Positions 5,223-7,157 of a stretch of 7,157 bases of DNA are shown here, one piece after another. The DNA comes from JACQFK01 sp964604905. Its GTDB lineage: Bacteria; Planctomycetota; MHYJ01; JACPRB01. Each line of letters begins with the position of its first letter. The stretch's first letter is position 1. The stretch is from NCBI GenBank assembly GCA_964604905.1, contig CAZSCC010000532.1, positions 1 to 7,157 of the forward strand, read 5' to 3'. Position numbers and translations under genes: made by a program. A model generated the notes under the pieces. That model was not told the origin of the DNA. It was given only the letters and a program-made list of their open reading frames with translations, and ran no database searches.

Positions 5223-5852
5223 ATGGGCCACGTGGCGTTCTGGGACGTCGATACGCAGAAGGATTTCATGCTTCCCACCGGGAAGATGTACCTGAAAGGG
5301 GCGGAGAAGATCCGCCCGGCGCTCCGCACGCTCTACGCCTTCGCCAAGAAGGCGCGGATTCCGGTGGTCGCCTCCGCCGACGCGTACTCGCCGTCGGACG
5401 CGAAGATGAAGGACTGGCCCGAGCACTGCCTTCGCGGGACCGAGGGCCAGGAGAAACTCCCCGAGACCCTCCTCGGCAGCCCCCTCGTCCTCCGAGCCGA
5501 CCGCGGGGCGGACGCGCCGCAGCTCCGGCCCGGAATGCAGGTGATCCTCGAAAAGGGCCAGCACGACGGCTTCTCGAACCCCGCCGCGCGCGAGCTGGTC
5601 GGGAAGAGCGGCGCCGGCCGCTGGGCCGTCTTCGGCATCGCGACCGAGTTCGGCGTCCGCCTGGCGGCGCTCGGCCTCCTCAAGCTCGGCAAGGAGGTCA
5701 CGGTCGTCTCGGACGCGGTCCACTCGCTCTCCGAGGAGGGCGCCCGGCAGGCCGAGATGGAGCTCCAGGCCGCGGGGGTGGAATTCAAGACGGCCGCGGC
5801 GGTGATCCGGGCCTTCCAGCCGTCCAGGAAACCAAAGACCCGCTCTAGATAA
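5223..5852 (+). CDS. Isochorismatase/nicotinamidase-fold protein lacking the catalytic cysteine
   Basis: This 209-residue protein has the family layout: WDVDTQKDFM near the N-terminus (Asp10 as catalytic Asp), SADAY (51-55), WPEHCLRGT (65-73), EKGQHDGFSN (110-119, Lys111 as catalytic Lys) and GIATEFGV (138-145). In active nicotinamidases the last motif is like GVATDYCV, with the nucleophilic Cys; here the position is Gly144 (codon GGC). The metal-site pattern DxH is also changed to Asp53-Ala-Tyr55, though Asp53 and His68 remain. Isochorismatases such as EntB and PhzD also have glycine at this position and hydrolyse a vinyl ether without Cys, so loss of all activity is not certain. Position just before nadE suggests an NAD role (nicotinamide to nicotinate), but the active site argues against ordinary nicotinamidase activity. 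The start is ATG 5223 or GTG 5232; neither has a Shine-Dalgarno. Confidence 0.88.
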   Translation: MGHVAFWDVDTQKDFMLPTGKMYLKGAEKIRPALRTLYAFAKKARIPVVASADAYSPSDAKMKDWPEHCLRGTEGQEKLPETLLGSPLVLRADRGADAPQLRPGMQVILEKGQHDGFSNPAARELVGKSGAGRWAVFGIATEFGVRLAALGLLKLGKEVTVVSDAVHSLSEEGARQAEMELQAAGVEFKTAAAVIRAFQPSRKPKTRSR

Positions 5853-5861
5853 GGACGAATC

Positions 5862-7157
5862 ATGAAGATCGCAGCCGCGCAGATCAACCCCACGGTCGGC
5901 GACATCGCCGGCAACGTCGCGAAGATCCTGCAGTACACCGGCCGCGCCAAGGAGCTGGGCGCCCAGCTCGTGGTCTTCCCCGAGCTCTCGCTCACGGGAT
6001 ACCCGCCGCGCGACCTGCTGGAGCGCTCCAGCTTCATCGAGCAGAGCAACAACGCGCTCAACGACCTGGCCACCAAGGTGAAGGACATCTCCGTGCTCGT
6101 CGGCTTCGTCGAGAAAAACCAGTCCGGCGAGGGGAAGCCGCTCTACAACGCGGCGGCCCTGCTGGAGAACGGCGACATCGCCTACGTCAGCTTCAAGACC
6201 CTCCTGCCCACCTACGACGTCTTCGACGAGGCGCGCTACTTCGAGCCCGCTGCCGGCGCCTCGCCCCTGAAGGTCAAGCTGGGCGACAAGGACCACAAGG
6301 TCGCCCTCACGATCTGCGAGGACATCTGGACCGACGCGATGTGCGGCCCGCGCAAGTACGCCAAGGACCCGCTGGCCGAGATGGCCAAGAAGAAGTTCCA
6401 GCTCATCATCAACATGTCCGCCTCGCCCTGGTCGATCGGAAAGGACGCCCTCCGCAACGACCTCATGAAGGCCCAGGCCAAGCAGTACAACGTCCCCGTC
6501 ATCTGCGTCAATCAGGTCGGAGGCAACGACGAGCTCATCTTCGACGGCAACTCGATCGCGGTCGACCCCGCCGGGAACGTCATCGCCCAGGCCAAGCCGT
6601 TCGAGGAGGACATCATCCTCATCGACCTCGACTACGGCGCGGGCGACCAGCACGGCGTCAAGCTCTCCGAGGCGGAGGCCGTCTACCGGGCGCTCGTCCT
6701 GGGGACGCGCGACTACGCCCACAAGTGCGGGTTCAAGAAAGCGGTGGTCGGCCTCTCCGGGGGAGTCGACTCGGCGCTCGTCGCCGCGATCGCGAGCGAG
6801 GCGCTCGGTCACGACAACGTGCTCGGCGTCTCCCTCCCCAGCATGTACTCCACCGACCACTCCAAGAGCGACGCCGAGGCGCTGGCGCGCAACCTCGGGA
6901 TCGAATACAAGTCGATCTCCATCCAGCCCATCTTCGACAAGTACATGGACGACTTCGCCAAGCTCTTCGTCGGCCTGCCCGCCGACACGACCGAGCAGAA
7001 CATCCAGGCGCGCATCCGCGGGAACATCCTCATGGCGATCTCGAACAAGATGAAGCACCTCCTCCTCTCCACGGGGAACAAGAGCGAGATCGCGACCGGG
7101 TACAACACCCTGTACGGCGACATGTGCGGCGGCCTCGCGGTGATCAGCGACATCCCC
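5862..7157 (+). CDS. nadE: Glutamine-dependent NAD+ synthetase (3' end outside window)
   Basis: The visible 432 residues contain both domains. The N-terminal nitrilase-type glutaminase (about 1-265) has its triad as Glu41 (VFPELSLTGYPPRD), Lys112 (SFKTLLPTYDVFDE) and Cys152 (LTICEDIW), so ammonia from glutamine should be supplied internally. The C-terminal ATP-pyrophosphatase domain begins near 290 with SGGVDS (299-304), then LPSMYSTDHS, EQNIQARIRGN and TGNKSEIATGY (404-414). The enzyme converts nicotinate adenine dinucleotide to NAD+ in the cytoplasm. Roughly the last 100 or so residues are missing. AAGGA (5851-5855) overlaps the stop of the preceding gene and lies 6 bases before ATG 5862, so the two genes are co-transcribed and probably coupled. 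Confidence 0.97.
   Translation, partial: MKIAAAQINPTVGDIAGNVAKILQYTGRAKELGAQLVVFPELSLTGYPPRDLLERSSFIEQSNNALNDLATKVKDISVLVGFVEKNQSGEGKPLYNAAALLENGDIAYVSFKTLLPTYDVFDEARYFEPAAGASPLKVKLGDKDHKVALTICEDIWTDAMCGPRKYAKDPLAEMAKKKFQLIINMSASPWSIGKDALRNDLMKAQAKQYNVPVICVNQVGGNDELIFDGNSIAVDPAGNVIAQAKPFEEDIILIDLDYGAGDQHGVKLSEAEAVYRALVLGTRDYAHKCGFKKAVVGLSGGVDSALVAAIASEALGHDNVLGVSLPSMYSTDHSKSDAEALARNLGIEYKSISIQPIFDKYMDDFAKLFVGLPADTTEQNIQARIRGNILMAISNKMKHLLLSTGNKSEIATGYNTLYGDMCGGLAVISDIP

Noticed and set aside
5333..6088. Minus-strand 251-codon open frame
   Set aside because: It spans the junction of two convincing plus-strand genes and reads as a Ser/Arg-rich antisense product.
4860..7058. Minus-strand open frame continuing upstream of the kinase for about 730 further codons
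   Set aside because: It is antisense to nadE and the hydrolase-like gene, whose motifs are unmistakable. It has no family features, and the kinase has its own promoter and ribosome site at 4859. Long antisense frames are expected at this GC.

Overview
This is a high-GC bacterial window (coding rows roughly 63-83 % GC by eye) read with the standard code. The gene set (glutamine-type NAD synthetase, ispF-cysS pair, Hanks-type kinase with zinc ribbons, CstA) suits a free-living GC-rich bacterium, for instance an acidobacterial or deltaproteobacterial type. No single gene here fixes the phylum, so the organism stays open.

Layout. (1) Positions 1-1003, plus strand: the 3' part of a CstA peptide/pyruvate-type transporter, followed after one base by an 89-residue membrane protein that looks translationally coupled. 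(2) 1002-1517: a lower-GC segment (about 54 % by hand count) bounded by an exact 18-bp inverted repeat. It carries one 86-residue membrane-protein ORF and fills the gap between two convergent gene ends. (3) 4859 down to 1521, minus strand: a membrane-anchored Ser/Thr kinase with two zinc ribbons, then ispF (isoprenoid precursor synthesis) and cysS (cysteinyl-tRNA synthetase), the last two joined by an ATGA overlap. (4) 4860-5222: a divergent control region. It has a sigma70-like promoter for the kinase on the minus strand and a strong-looking A-tract/TTGCAT/17 bp/TATAAA promoter on the plus strand. Each has a perfect palindrome lying on its core elements. The plus promoter is followed by about 185 nt of strongly structured leader or small RNA. 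(5) 5223-7157, plus strand: an isochorismatase/nicotinamidase-fold protein, then glutamine-dependent NAD synthetase nadE, cut by the window end.

How it fits together. The right-hand pair reads as an NAD salvage/synthesis unit, but the nicotinamidase-like protein has glycine where the family has its nucleophilic cysteine and tyrosine where a metal-ligand histidine is expected. It may therefore be a non-hydrolytic partner or carry out cysteine-independent chemistry.

The points most worth a second look are this altered active site, the inverted-repeat cassette at 1002-1517, and the divergent regulatory region with palindrome-loaded promoters and a long structured leader. I did not find a clear multi-gene undescribed system; these are the best candidates.
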